Of a stretch of DNA of 28,899 nucleotides, positions 14,751 to 23,168 are shown piece by piece. Source of the stretch: Candidatus Poribacteria bacterium (GTDB lineage: Bacteria > Poribacteria > WGA-4E > UBA9662); the NCBI GenBank assembly GCA_002729015.1, contig PBVO01000050.1:68364-97262 (forward strand). The letters run 5' to 3'. A model generated the notes under the pieces. It saw only the letters and a program-made list of their open reading frames with translations, ran no database searches and was not told where the DNA came from. The stretch's first letter is position 1. Each line of letters opens with the position of its first letter. The position numbers and the translations under genes were made by a program.

Positions 14751-16682
14751 ATGATGGAAGCGACCAAACATACGATTATAGGCACAGCCGGTCACGTTGA
14801 CCACGGTAAAAGTGCGTTGATCCATGCATTGACAGGTATTGAGACCGACCGATTGAAAGAGGAAAAGGAACGAGGTTTATCAATTGAGCTCGGTTTTGCC
14901 TATTTCGATCTGCCGGATGGATCTAGGGCTGGGATCATAGATGTTCCAGGACACGAAAAATTCATACGTAGTATGCTTTCAGGTGCTTATGGAATGGACA
15001 TGGTTCTACTAGTTGTAGATGCCAAAGAAGGAATGCAAGAACAAACCATCGAGCATTTGGAAATCATCGACTTGTTAGGAATTTCAAATGGCATATTAGT
15101 AATTACAAAGATTGATTTGGTTTCGATGGATCAGTTGCAAGAGACTATGGAACTTACAAAAGAATTATTACATGAAACAAGCCTAGCCAATGTTCCGACT
15201 GCAACTGTCTCATCTATAACGGGCGAAGGTATTAATCAACTAAAGAAAATCATTTGTGAAAAATTACCAACAGCATCAGTTCCTATCCAGTCTTCGCAGA
15301 GTGGTAGGGGCCGCCTCTATGTAGATCGTGCATTTAGCCAAAAAGGATTTGGAGTTGTTACTACTGGTACGTTAATTGGTGGGGTAATTCATCGTGAACA
15401 GCGATTACAGGTGTTACCTGCAGGTGATGAAGTTCGAGTACGTGGTATTCAAGTACACGGAAATAACGTCCAAACAGCTATGGATGGTCAACGTACCGCC
15501 CTGAATCTATCTGGAACGTCCCTCGGTCAGGTACCAAGGGGTTCGGTGCTATGCCCTCTCAAATTTTCTCTCACTACTAACAATATAGACGTACAGGTTC
15601 AAATTCTCGATTCGTTTCCTCGAATGTTGGAACACTGGGTTCCTTTGAGGTTTTACATTGGTACTTGCGAAGTGTTCTGCCGAGCGATTATGTTAGTCGA
15701 AGACGCAGCTTTGCCTGGTGATACAGTCCCGATGCAGCTACGATTAGATAAGCCAATTTTGACATTTAGAGACGACCGTTTTATCTTGAGAGATTCTTCT
15801 GCTGAACATACTGTTGGTGGTGGGAGAGTGCTAAATCCGTTTGCGGATCGACATAAACGCATGAGTGAAGATACAATTGATAGGTTAGAACGGTGGGCTC
15901 AAGCTCAATCAGATCTTGACGTTTTACAGTTGATATTGGATGACCATTTTTCGATTCCTGTTGATTTCCTTCACTACTACTGCTCTATTTCAGAAAAACT
16001 ATTAACTAGTTGGATATCTGATTTGATTCAATCCGGTGACATTGTTCAGTGGCTCGGAAATCCGACCGAAATATCTTCGAGTAATCGGGTCAAATCAATA
16101 GAGCTCAAACTTGAGCAGTTACTCAATGATTACCACCAGAATAAGCCTTTAGACATCGGTCTAAATATCGCCCAAGCTAGAGAGAAATTATGTTTAAGTG
16201 AATCGATTTTTGATAAGCTAATTCAAAGAATGGTCAATCAGAAGAAAGTAGAAAAAGTTGGCAATCAATTACGTCTTTTTGCTCATCAAATTGCGTTTCA
16301 TGGCGATAAAGCTGCCATTAAAAATGAAATTGAAGATTTGTTTCAACGGTCTGGTATCAATAGTCCGAGTTTATCAGATACTGTCATGTATTTGACGAAC
16401 TACGACTATACTGAATCCTCAGTTAGGGAGACATTTTCTGCGTTAGTTAATCTAGGTCAGTTGATCAAAATTGAAGATGGAATATTTATCCATTGTTCGA
16501 TCTTTGATCAGATTAAATTTCTGATCAAAGAATATTTAGAAAAGAATCAGACATTGACTGTGGCTGAATTTAGGGAGTTAGTCCAAACTAGCCGTAAATA
16601 TGCCGTACCCTTTCTGGAATATTGCGACCGACAGGGTATTACCGTTCGAGATGGAAATTACAGGAAGCTAAGAGCTAAATAG
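14751..16682 (+). CDS. selB: Selenocysteine-specific elongation factor SelB
   Basis: The 643-residue GTPase delivers Sec-tRNA(Sec) to ribosomes at UGA codons marked by a SECIS hairpin. The N-terminal G domain has GHVDHGKS (14-21), the SelB-typical switch [16 protein letters not shown] (41-55), [13 protein letters not shown] (64-76) and TKID (119-122). These separate it from EF-Tu, which has a different switch region. Two beta-barrel domains follow ([19 protein letters not shown] near 193-211; [15 protein letters not shown]). The last 270 or so residues are predicted winged-helix repeats that bind SECIS RNA. ATG 14751 is used; ATG 14754 is equally possible. The TPR lipoprotein gene follows after 20 bases. 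SelA, SelD and tRNA(Sec) are not in this window, and I saw no gene interrupted by an in-frame UGA. Confidence 0.92.
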   Translation: MMEATKHTIIGTAGHVDHGKSALIHALTGIETDRLKEEKERGLSIELGFAYFDLPDGSRAGIIDVPGHEKFIRSMLSGAYGMDMVLLVVDAKEGMQEQTIEHLEIIDLLGISNGILVITKIDLVSMDQLQETMELTKELLHETSLANVPTATVSSITGEGINQLKKIICEKLPTASVPIQSSQSGRGRLYVDRAFSQKGFGVVTTGTLIGGVIHREQRLQVLPAGDEVRVRGIQVHGNNVQTAMDGQRTALNLSGTSLGQVPRGSVLCPLKFSLTTNNIDVQVQILDSFPRMLEHWVPLRFYIGTCEVFCRAIMLVEDAALPGDTVPMQLRLDKPILTFRDDRFILRDSSAEHTVGGGRVLNPFADRHKRMSEDTIDRLERWAQAQSDLDVLQLILDDHFSIPVDFLHYYCSISEKLLTSWISDLIQSGDIVQWLGNPTEISSSNRVKSIELKLEQLLNDYHQNKPLDIGLNIAQAREKLCLSESIFDKLIQRMVNQKKVEKVGNQLRLFAHQIAFHGDKAAIKNEIEDLFQRSGINSPSLSDTVMYLTNYDYTESSVRETFSALVNLGQLIKIEDGIFIHCSIFDQIKFLIKEYLEKNQTLTVAEFRELVQTSRKYAVPFLEYCDRQGITVRDGNYRKLRAK

Positions 16683-16702
16683 CAATACCGATCTATGCAA
16701 AG

Positions 16703-17074
16703 ATGACGAGTAGTTTTTTTTCTTTTCTTCTCTTGCTTCTGACAGTTGTGAGTGGTCTGTTTATCAGCTGCGGAGGAAAAGCCGAACCCCTCATGACCAC
16801 TCACCATTCTGTTTCTGACCTCGATTCTGGACTTTATTTTTTGAATCAAGATTTGTATGATCAGGCTTTACCGTATCTACGAAGTGCAGTGTTGAACAGT
16901 CCAAACTCGGCTGTAGCTTATGCAGCTTTGGGCTGGACATGCTATAAAATGGGCTATATATCGGAGGCGATTAGTGCAGCAGAAATGGTACTTCACCTTG
17001 AGCCTAACACCCCTAATCTCTCGTTGCTAATCCATCATCTACGTCAAGACCAAACTGATTTATTATTGAAGTAG
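16703..17074 (+). CDS. Small TPR-containing lipoprotein
   Basis: The 123-residue protein begins with a hydrophobic signal segment (residues 5-20) and LFISCGG, making Cys23 the likely lipidated residue. The mature part has tetratricopeptide-like helices: SGLYFLNQDLYDQALPYLRSAVLNSPNSAVAYAALGWTCYKMGYISEAISAAEMVLHLEPNTP fits about two TPR units with the usual A, G, Y and P positions. It is probably a membrane-anchored scaffold for protein contacts; the partner is unknown. It starts 20 bases after selB, most likely on the same transcript, though no functional link to selenoprotein synthesis is evident. The ribosome site is weak. The cupin gene follows after 47 bases. Confidence 0.7.
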   Translation: MTSSFFSFLLLLLTVVSGLFISCGGKAEPLMTTHHSVSDLDSGLYFLNQDLYDQALPYLRSAVLNSPNSAVAYAALGWTCYKMGYISEAISAAEMVLHLEPNTPNLSLLIHHLRQDQTDLLLK

Positions 17075-17121
17075 AATCTTAGATCGCAGAATTAATTGTA
17101 TTTTGTTTTAAAGGAAAGTGT

Positions 17122-17481
17122 ATGAAAATTGTCGAAAAGCCTTGGGGCAGAGAAGAATGGTTAGAACTCAATGATAGCTATTGCTTCAAACGCTTACTAA
17201 TAAATGCAGGACAACGAACTAGCTTACAGTATCATCATCATAAACTAGAGACTATCTATGTGGCAGCAGGTAGAGCTGAGGTTTTACTTGACGATGAATG
17301 GAAAACTGTTGTTGCGGGAGACTATTTCACTGTTACTCCACCGACTGTTCACCGAATGGTAGCAAAAACCGACTTGATCTTGCATGAAGTGTCTACACCA
17401 CAGGTGGATGATGTTGTCCGCTTGGCTGATGATCATGCACGTCCTGATGGTCGGATTGATACTGAACATGATAATGCCTAA
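17122..17481 (+). CDS. Cupin protein of the mannose-6-phosphate isomerase type II family
   Basis: The 119-residue protein is a single cupin barrel. It opens with EKPWGREEWLELND, like the phosphomannose-isomerase domain found at the C-terminus of ManC/AlgA. Probable metal ligands are His38-His40 and Glu43 (QYHHHKLETIYVAAG) and His77 (PPTVHRMVAKTD), and the LHEVSTPQVDDVVRLADDHAR tail is also family-typical. It may isomerise fructose 6-phosphate and mannose 6-phosphate or a related sugar phosphate, or only bind one; the small size leaves the activity open. ATG 17122 has a clear AAGGAAAG site at 17111-17118. It follows the TPR lipoprotein gene on the same strand. Confidence 0.75.
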   Translation: MKIVEKPWGREEWLELNDSYCFKRLLINAGQRTSLQYHHHKLETIYVAAGRAEVLLDDEWKTVVAGDYFTVTPPTVHRMVAKTDLILHEVSTPQVDDVVRLADDHARPDGRIDTEHDNA

Positions 17482-17494
17482 TTTATGGTCTGTA

Positions 17495-17522
17495 TTTACA
17501 CAAACAACCTGCACATTATAAA
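17495..17522 (+). promoter_or_regulatory. Sigma70-type promoter for the malate/lactate-dehydrogenase-like gene
   Basis: TTTACA (17495-17500) and TATAAA (17517-17522), each 5/6 of consensus, are 16 bases apart. The predicted start near 17529 leaves a short leader with AGGAG at 17538-17542. This separates the gene from the upstream cupin gene. Confidence 0.5.
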
Positions 17523-17551
17523 TCTATGATTCATAATAGGAGAAGTCCTCT

Positions 17552-18613
17552 ATGAGTTTGTCCGAACAAGAAATCGTTGTCCAATCCGGTCCACTGAAAG
17601 AGTTAGCTCGCGAGCTTTGTATTAAAGCAGGCATACCAATGGATCATGCTCAATTGATTGCTGACCTTCAGGTAGAAACTGACCTGAGAGGTGTACATTC
17701 TCATGGCACACGCGCCTTACCTCGATATTTACGATCGATTTTTAATGGTGGTTTGAATGCGAATCCCGAAATCAAAATTGTGGAAGAAGGTCCCAGTTAT
17801 ACCGTGATCGATGGTGGAAATGGAATTGGGCATCCTTCTTGTGTACAGGGAATGAGTAAGGCGATTGAAAAAGCTAAGAAGACCGGTATTGCAGCTACTG
17901 GTGTTCGAAATTCAGGACACTACGGGGCCGCAGCCTGTTACACTATGATGGCAGTAGAACAGAAGATGATTGGTTTCGCCACAACTAATACTGGTGGAGC
18001 GTCAGTTGCCGCGCCAAGTGGGGCTGAACCTGTAGTCGCCAACAACGCCTTGAGTTATGGTTTTCCCGCCGGTTCTAAACAACCAATCCTGCTAGACATG
18101 GCATGTGCTGTGGCATCCTGGGGAAAAGTTGAAACCTTACGCATGTATGGTGAACCGATTCCCCCTGGTTGGCTACTTGACAGTGAAGGCCTACCTGTTA
18201 CTGGGCCAAGTGATACGGGAAAGATGTTAGCTCCAGCCGCTGGTGCCAGAGGATATGGTTTAGCGTTGGCTATGGGAACTTTAGCTGGACCACTAGTCGG
18301 TGGCTTGCTAGCCTGTCACAAGGAAAGTGGGGATAAAAATCCCTCAGAGCATTTTTTTATTGCTATTAATGTCGGGAGTTTCACTGACTACGATGAGTAT
18401 GTTTCTGAAATCGAGAACGGAATTGATAGTATTCAGAAATCCAAAACAGCTCCTGACAAGGATCAAGTTTTTTTGCCAGGAGAAATAGAGTGGAATAATC
18501 GCCAAAAGTCGATTAAAGAGGGCATACCCTTGCATATTGATCACCTAAAAGCTTTATCTGAAGTTGCAATACAACTCGATGTTGATATTCCTTGGCTAGA
18601 GCTAGACAAATAA
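17552..18613 (+). CDS. Malate/L-lactate dehydrogenase-family oxidoreductase (type 2)
   Basis: The 353-residue protein belongs to the LDH/MDH type 2 family (PF02615), unrelated to classical lactate dehydrogenase. Members reduce 2-ketoacids or oxidise 2-hydroxyacids with NAD(P); substrates include malate, ureidoglycolate, 2,3-diketogulonate and delta-1-piperideine-2-carboxylate. Motifs: DLRGVHSHGTRALPRYL (44-60), VIDGGNGIGHPSC (85-97), GVRNSGHYGAAACY (117-130) with likely catalytic His123, TNTGGASVAAPSGAEPVVANNALSYGFPAG, LLDMACAVASWGKVE and AARGYGLALAMGTLAGPLVGG. ATG 17552 has AGGAG 9 bases upstream. The neighbourhood suggests a sugar-acid or ascorbate-type substrate, but the sequence alone does not decide. 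It converges with the VOC gene across 58 bases that show only a loose, A-rich inverted repeat. Confidence 0.85.
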   Translation: MSLSEQEIVVQSGPLKELARELCIKAGIPMDHAQLIADLQVETDLRGVHSHGTRALPRYLRSIFNGGLNANPEIKIVEEGPSYTVIDGGNGIGHPSCVQGMSKAIEKAKKTGIAATGVRNSGHYGAAACYTMMAVEQKMIGFATTNTGGASVAAPSGAEPVVANNALSYGFPAGSKQPILLDMACAVASWGKVETLRMYGEPIPPGWLLDSEGLPVTGPSDTGKMLAPAAGARGYGLALAMGTLAGPLVGGLLACHKESGDKNPSEHFFIAINVGSFTDYDEYVSEIENGIDSIQKSKTAPDKDQVFLPGEIEWNNRQKSIKEGIPLHIDHLKALSEVAIQLDVDIPWLELDK

Positions 18614-18671
18614 TTAGGATTATGAACAAAAAACAAAAAGAATAATTCGTTTGTCGACATTGTTCACTCGC

Positions 18672-19043
18672 CTACTTCCCAACTAATTCAATTTGTACTC
18701 CATCAGGGCCAGAAAAGAACGCCAAAGGTAAACCATTCGGTCTTAAATTTTCCAATTTGGCACCCTTATTTTCTAAATCAGATACTGCAGATTCCAAATC
18801 GTTAACACCAAAAGCTAGTTGATAAGCTCCCCAACGCGGATTACCAGTCGTCGGCTCAACTTCAGCTTCGCCAAATTTGGGAGACAAGAAGATATTTTCA
18901 CCTCCAACTTTCATACGGGCGATTGTCATGCCACGGACCTCGACCTGTTCGATTACCACACCGTCGAACATTTTCTTATAGTAATCAATACTTGCTTCTA
19001 AGTCTTGGCACCGTATATGAATATGGTGGAACTTGTACTCCAT
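18672..19043 (-). CDS. VOC-superfamily (glyoxalase-like) protein
   Basis: The 123-residue protein is a two-module vicinal-oxygen-chelate fold: FHHIHIRCQDLEASIDYYKKMFDG begins module one and YQLAFGVNDLESAVSDLENKGAKL begins module two, ending FFSGPDGVQIELVGK. Possible metal ligands are a His in the opening HHIHI and the Glu of VQIEL, as in glyoxalase I, epimerases and extradiol dioxygenases. The reaction cannot be told from sequence. The ATG at 19043 has AAGGAG 6 bases upstream. It is transcribed away from the NtrC-like gene and converges on the dehydrogenase gene. Confidence 0.8.
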   Translation of the reverse strand: MEYKFHHIHIRCQDLEASIDYYKKMFDGVVIEQVEVRGMTIARMKVGGENIFLSPKFGEAEVEPTTGNPRWGAYQLAFGVNDLESAVSDLENKGAKLENLRPNGLPLAFFSGPDGVQIELVGK

Positions 19044-19139
19044 TTTTTTCTCCTTCAGAATGCATCAGTTACTTGAATAATATGAGCTTGTATTATATCC
19101 TTACGGGCGGCACTAAGTCCATCAACTGGGCCTATTCTC

Positions 19140-19168
19140 TTGACCCGTGGGCTCATTACACTTACAAT
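19140..19168 (+). promoter_or_regulatory. Sigma70-type promoter for the NtrC-like gene
   Basis: TTGACC (19140-19145) and TACAAT (19163-19168) are exactly 17 bases apart, each 5/6 of consensus. The predicted start is near 19175, inside the palindrome at 19172-19186. No sigma54 GG/GC element was seen here. Confidence 0.6.
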
Positions 19169-19171
19169 ACA

Positions 19172-19186
19172 CAAGTTATAAACTTG
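19172..19186. promoter_or_regulatory. Palindromic candidate operator over the transcription start
   Basis: CAAGTT (19172-19177) and AACTTG (19181-19186) are exact inverted halves around ATA. The site covers the predicted transcription start of the promoter at 19140-19168, where a bound dimer would block initiation. Autoregulation by the downstream Fis-type HTH protein is one possibility. Confidence 0.4.
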
Positions 19187-19225
19187 ACTAACAATTTAGT
19201 GATCTATTTGAATTACATTTAGCAG

Positions 19226-20668
19226 ATGCAGGATCAACCGGTAGCACTCATTGTCAATAGTAATCAACGTCAGATCGAGCAGCTACGCTCTGTTTTAGCC
19301 GACGAATCGCTTGATGTCCTTGTGTCAAGTAATTTTCAAGCGGCTTTGGAACGAGTAGAACGCATACCAATTGATACCCTGATCACACCGCTGCATACTG
19401 GCTTATTGGATGGTTTAAAAGTGCTGGAGATAGCTCGGTTAGCCAACCCAGATGTGGGTGCAGTTTTCCTTACAGCTCAACTTAATCGGGCCTATTTAGC
19501 ACAAGAATCCAGCCGAAAGGAATTGTTAGCTCACGAACATAGCCATTTGTTAGCAACACCAGTCAATCCAATCTATCTGAGAAATTTATTGCGAAAAATT
19601 TTAGCAACTCGTCGTTTGCTGATCGAAAATAGAGAGTTAAAACTAAGAATAGACGGACACACTGACAAATATAATTTGGTGGGCAATTCGGTTTCCATAC
19701 AGAATGCACGCCGACTGGTTTCTCAGATATCGACATCTCGTGCTCCAGTACTGATTACAGGGAAGCGAGGGACAGGACGTCAAACAGTCGCGAGATCTAT
19801 TCATCATCGCAGTTTACGCTCTGGCCAGTTCGTTGTTTTTAACTGCGATTTGGTCGATCATCTTTTTGCTTCTTCAGATCTGTTTACTGTTCAGAAAGGC
19901 TGGCAAAAATCTTCTTCTTCATTCCAAATAAACAACGACCACAGCCGTTACCAATCAGCTGACGGCGGCACACTATTTCTAAGTGAGATTGGTAGGCTAA
20001 GTCTATCAAATCAATCTATCTTGTTAAATCGTTTGAACCAACAGGATCAGAATGTCGAATCCAAGACTAGTAATAATGCTAACTTTGCACAGAAACTAGA
20101 CGTAAGACTAGTTTGTTCCAATGAATCGGATTTATCTGATTTGGTTGCAGAAGGAAAATTTATGGTTGATCTGTATAACAGACTTAGAACGATTCAAATT
20201 CAGATGATTCGACTCCGTAATCGTAAGGATGATATACCTCTTTTAGCTAACTTTTTTTTAGAAGAGTTTTGTGTAGCTTATAACAAACCAGTTAAGAATT
20301 TAAGTTCACTAGCTTTGAATGCGCTTATGACTTATAACTGGCCAGGTAATGTTCGGGAGCTGCGTAGTACAATCGAGGGTATGGTGGCAATTTCGGAAAC
20401 TGAACATTTAAGTATTGAAACCGTTCCACAATCAATTTTAAAACAAATCAAAATGAAATCTATCAAAGTGGAACAAGACCGTTCTAACATGAAGCCTGAA
20501 AAGGGTAAGCGAATTGATGTACATGTTGGAATGACAATGGCAAACATCGAGAAGGCCGCGATTAAATCAACCTTAGAATCTGTTAATAATAATCGATTGA
20601 GAGCTGCTGAATTGCTGGGGGTCTCCCGTCGGACAATTTTTCGGAAAATCAGGGAGTATGGGATTTGA
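19226..20668 (+). CDS. Degenerate NtrC-family regulator (pseudo-receiver, dead AAA+, Fis-type HTH)
   Basis: The 480-residue protein has the NtrC order: receiver (about 5-125), AAA+ domain (about 150-390), C-terminal Fis-type helix-turn-helix (NNRLRAAELLGVSRRTIFRKI). Each activity site is altered. In the receiver, the acidic pair reads N11-S12, the phosphoacceptor Asp position is Pro55, and the beta-5 Lys is Thr111. In AAA+, Walker A is GKRGTGR with Arg185 for Lys, Walker B is GGTLFLSEIG with Ser253 for Asp, and the sigma54-contacting GAFTGA loop is absent. NWPGNVREL (371-379) and LRNRKDDIPLL are kept. It probably binds DNA but neither accepts phosphate nor drives sigma54 promoters. The stop overlaps the next gene's TTG start (TTGA). 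No histidine kinase is nearby. The ribosome site is weak. Confidence 0.8.
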   Translation: MQDQPVALIVNSNQRQIEQLRSVLADESLDVLVSSNFQAALERVERIPIDTLITPLHTGLLDGLKVLEIARLANPDVGAVFLTAQLNRAYLAQESSRKELLAHEHSHLLATPVNPIYLRNLLRKILATRRLLIENRELKLRIDGHTDKYNLVGNSVSIQNARRLVSQISTSRAPVLITGKRGTGRQTVARSIHHRSLRSGQFVVFNCDLVDHLFASSDLFTVQKGWQKSSSSFQINNDHSRYQSADGGTLFLSEIGRLSLSNQSILLNRLNQQDQNVESKTSNNANFAQKLDVRLVCSNESDLSDLVAEGKFMVDLYNRLRTIQIQMIRLRNRKDDIPLLANFFLEEFCVAYNKPVKNLSSLALNALMTYNWPGNVRELRSTIEGMVAISETEHLSIETVPQSILKQIKMKSIKVEQDRSNMKPEKGKRIDVHVGMTMANIEKAAIKSTLESVNNNRLRAAELLGVSRRTIFRKIREYGI

Positions 20669-21354
20669 GCGACTTTTTAATTCCGAGTGTCAGTGGAACT
20701 GCTGTTACTCATAGCCCAACTGCGACCAAATCCGAATCACTGCCAGTGAATCTAACTGATATAGTTCTAAATGGTAGTTTCGTCGCAATTTCCATTGGAG
20801 TTATAATCGGGCTGTGGGTTTTACTTAAAAAGAAAATGATGAGTTCACGCCCCTACAGGTCCACAAAAACCTCGCAAGACCTTTCGCAACTACACTTGGG
20901 AGTACAGGGCGTTTTTCCCGATCATACTGACTATCAATTGCTGCTGGATAATCAGGTCGCTGATGTTAAGCAAGCTAAATTATCAGCGACAAGTAGTATG
21001 GAGACTCACGAGTCATTAAAGTTGCCTGCACTTGTAGCCCTGAAAAATCTAGAACAAGCACTGCAGCTAAAAGAAGACGAAAACTATGTTGGATATTGTG
21101 GCCTAATTTCAGATACAGTAAGGGCTTATCTAAACGATTATTTCGGCTTCCAAGTATCTAACTCTTCTACCTCTCAATTTCTGAATAGATTACCTGAGTC
21201 CATTATAGATCACACTGGTGAAATATTGAGGATGTGTGATATGATCGAATTTTCTAATCATTGCCCCACCCAAACTGACCTAGAGAATATCTACCAAAAT
21301 AGTAAATCGCTAATTGAGCAAACAGATCGCTTAATTTGCTCGTATAATTTCTAA
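20665..21354 (+). CDS. DUF4381/BatD-like single-pass membrane protein
   Basis: The 229-residue protein has a Ser/Thr-rich N-terminus, one membrane helix (about 36-54) ended by LLKKK, a linker, and a C-terminal helical domain (about 118-225). LKNLEQALQLKEDENYVGYCGLISDTVRAYLNDYFGF and MCDMIEFSNHCPTQTDLENIYQNSKSLIEQT in that domain resemble the cytoplasmic end of DUF4381/BatD-type proteins encoded with MoxR ATPases, where such proteins pair with vWA membrane proteins. It starts at TTG 20665 in a 4-base overlap with the regulator's stop, preceded by AGGGAG, so translation is coupled. MoxR follows within 31 bases. The family link is my pattern match rather than a computed alignment. Confidence 0.6.
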   Translation: MSDFLIPSVSGTAVTHSPTATKSESLPVNLTDIVLNGSFVAISIGVIIGLWVLLKKKMMSSRPYRSTKTSQDLSQLHLGVQGVFPDHTDYQLLLDNQVADVKQAKLSATSSMETHESLKLPALVALKNLEQALQLKEDENYVGYCGLISDTVRAYLNDYFGFQVSNSSTSQFLNRLPESIIDHTGEILRMCDMIEFSNHCPTQTDLENIYQNSKSLIEQTDRLICSYNF

Positions 21355-21385
21355 CCTATGGCTACTATATTCCTGATTTTTGCTT

Positions 21386-22378
21386 ATGCAACGAGCAGAA
21401 CTTAATGCCCTCACCGAAAGAATTAAGAACGAGAGTTCTTTTGCTGATCAGCTCATAACCGAAATTAGTAAGGTGATCGTTGGCCAAAAGTATATGATTG
21501 AGCGCTTAGTAATCGGTCTGCTTTGCAATGGTCATATTCTTTTAGAAGGTGTCCCGGGATTGGCAAAAACGACCTCAGTTCAATCGTTGGCAGCGGCTAT
21601 TTCTACCACTTTCAATCGAATTCAATTCACACCCGATTTATTACCGGCTGACCTAATTGGTACTTTGATCTACAATCCACAAAAATCCGACTTCTATGTT
21701 AAGCGTGGTCCCATATTTGCTAACATTATCTTGGCTGATGAAATTAACCGAGCTCCGGCCAAGGTGCAATCTGCACTTTTGGAAGCCATGCAAGAAAGGC
21801 AAGTGACAATCGGGGACAAAACATTCAAATTGGAGGATCCCTTTTTGGTTTTAGCTACCCAAAATCCAATTGATCAAGAAGGTACGTATGCACTACCAGA
21901 GGCACAAGTAGACCGGTTTATGTTCAAGCTGTACTTAGATTATCCCAACCGACAAGAAGAACTCGAGATTTTAAGAAAGTCATCCCAATCAGGTGATAAA
22001 AATATTGTTCCAGTTATCCAGCCAGAAAGGATTATTCAGTTGCGAACGGTTGTGCGTCAAATTTACATGGATAGTAAAATTGAAAACTATATTGTTGATT
22101 TGGTATGTGCAAGTCGAAATCCTGCCAAATACGGTTTGGTCGATCACGCCGACTTGATCGAATATGGCGCCTCACCCCGTGCGACGATCTCGTTAGCTAT
22201 TGCGTCGAAAGCACATGCATTTATGAAACACCGAGGCTATGTTACACCTGAAGATGTTCACGCTGTTGGAAAAGATGTACTGCGTCATCGAATTATAGTT
22301 AGTTACCAGGCCGAAGCAAGAGAGATTGATTCTGAAAAAATTATCCAGACGATTTTCCAAACAGTCGAAATCCCATAA
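21386..22378 (+). CDS. MoxR-family AAA+ ATPase
   Basis: The 330-residue protein is a standard MoxR AAA+ chaperone-like ATPase. Motifs: VIVGQKYMIERLVIGLLCNGHILLEGVPGLAKT with Walker A at 55-62, Walker B IILADEINRAP (114-124), LLEAMQERQVTIGD, sensor 1 LATQNP (156-161), YALPEAQVDRF (168-178), and the C-terminal lid segment GASPRATISLAIASKAHAFMKHRGYVTPEDV. MoxR proteins usually remodel or activate partner proteins with vWA domains. I prefer ATG 21386 to the TTG two codons earlier; neither has a good ribosome site. It is probably co-transcribed with the two preceding genes. The DUF58 and vWA genes that normally follow MoxR are absent, and an unrelated PhyH gene comes next. Confidence 0.9.
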   Translation: MQRAELNALTERIKNESSFADQLITEISKVIVGQKYMIERLVIGLLCNGHILLEGVPGLAKTTSVQSLAAAISTTFNRIQFTPDLLPADLIGTLIYNPQKSDFYVKRGPIFANIILADEINRAPAKVQSALLEAMQERQVTIGDKTFKLEDPFLVLATQNPIDQEGTYALPEAQVDRFMFKLYLDYPNRQEELEILRKSSQSGDKNIVPVIQPERIIQLRTVVRQIYMDSKIENYIVDLVCASRNPAKYGLVDHADLIEYGASPRATISLAIASKAHAFMKHRGYVTPEDVHAVGKDVLRHRIIVSYQAEAREIDSEKIIQTIFQTVEIP

Positions 22379-22486
22379 ACATAATTTGGAATGGTGTCTT
22401 TACTGGGCACAGGTCAACCGAAAATAAGCTTAGAAAACCCCAAGGAGTTAGCAGTCGTCTAATTGATACGCTAAACACTGAAGCCA

Positions 22487-23149
22487 ATGTATATTCTATC
22501 AGACACTCAAGTCGGACGATATTTCCAAAACGGCTATTTATTAGTATCAGGCTTGATACCAGAGGATATTTCTCAGAAAATTGAAGAACGGATTTGGTTA
22601 CAATTCGGTATTGATCGTCAGAATCCGGATTGGACAAAAGCCGTTCTAGAGGAATCAGATCACCCAGATTCACTTGCTTGCTACACAGAAGAGTTCTTAC
22701 TAGCTGCAGCCCAACTAGCTGGGGACGATCCCAGTTCTTTCCGTAAACCGAATAAGGTTTTTGGTTTGCATACTTTTCCTTCAACTGGTCAGTGGAGTTG
22801 GCCTAGCCCACACATAGACCATGCGATCAAGGCACACGGTCATAAGACTTTCCCACGTGCTTTTCGAATTGCAGCTATGATATTTCATAGTGACGTAGGG
22901 TTGCATGGTGGTGGAACCATTGTATGGCCAGAATCCCACCATCAAATCCGGGCGTTAGCGGAAAGCGACCCGAAAAGGTACGAGTACATGTGGGTACTAA
23001 ACGGCGATATTCATCAACTAGACCTGAAAGAACCAATCGAAGTAACGCCGAGCAGAGGTGATGTTTTATTTTACGATGTGTTTTGTGCACACTCTGGTAG
23101 TAAAAATGTGACAGAACGGCCAAGACTTGCTTACAATTGGAAGCAATAG
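22487..23149 (+). CDS. Phytanoyl-CoA dioxygenase (PhyH)-family protein
   Basis: The 220-residue protein is a likely Fe(II)/2-oxoglutarate-dependent dioxygenase. It shows the N-terminal QVGRYFQNGYLLVSGLIP pattern common to PhyH proteins, the iron ligands His109 and Asp111 (PHIDH) and His202 (CAHSGSKN), and Arg213 (TERPRLAYNW) positioned to bind 2-oxoglutarate. Substrates in the family vary widely; small size and context suggest a small metabolite rather than phytanoyl-CoA. The ATG has no strong ribosome site. The sugar isomerase/epimerase gene follows after 19 bases and is probably in the same operon. The 108 bases between moxR and this gene show no clear promoter. Confidence 0.85.
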   Translation: MYILSDTQVGRYFQNGYLLVSGLIPEDISQKIEERIWLQFGIDRQNPDWTKAVLEESDHPDSLACYTEEFLLAAAQLAGDDPSSFRKPNKVFGLHTFPSTGQWSWPSPHIDHAIKAHGHKTFPRAFRIAAMIFHSDVGLHGGGTIVWPESHHQIRALAESDPKRYEYMWVLNGDIHQLDLKEPIEVTPSRGDVLFYDVFCAHSGSKNVTERPRLAYNWKQ

Positions 23150-23168
23150 GCCGAAAGGAAATAGTAAA

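Noticed and set aside
18614..18671. Inverted repeat TGAACAA/TTGTTCA between the convergent dehydrogenase and VOC genes as a two-way terminator
   Set aside because: The arms are 30 bases apart in A-rich sequence and lack a compact G-C stem and proper T runs.
18923..19222. Plus-strand 99-codon open frame antisense to the VOC gene and running into the next promoter
   Set aside because: It is antisense to a clear VOC gene, its translation is low-complexity and unlike any family, and it covers the promoter and palindrome of the NtrC-like gene.
22379..22486. Possible remnant of the DUF58 gene expected after moxR; one frame reads VFTGHRS, loosely like the DUF58 GxHRS motif
   Set aside because: The match is a few residues only, with no continuation of the family's later motifs and no frame with good coding character. 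Not enough to call a pseudogene.
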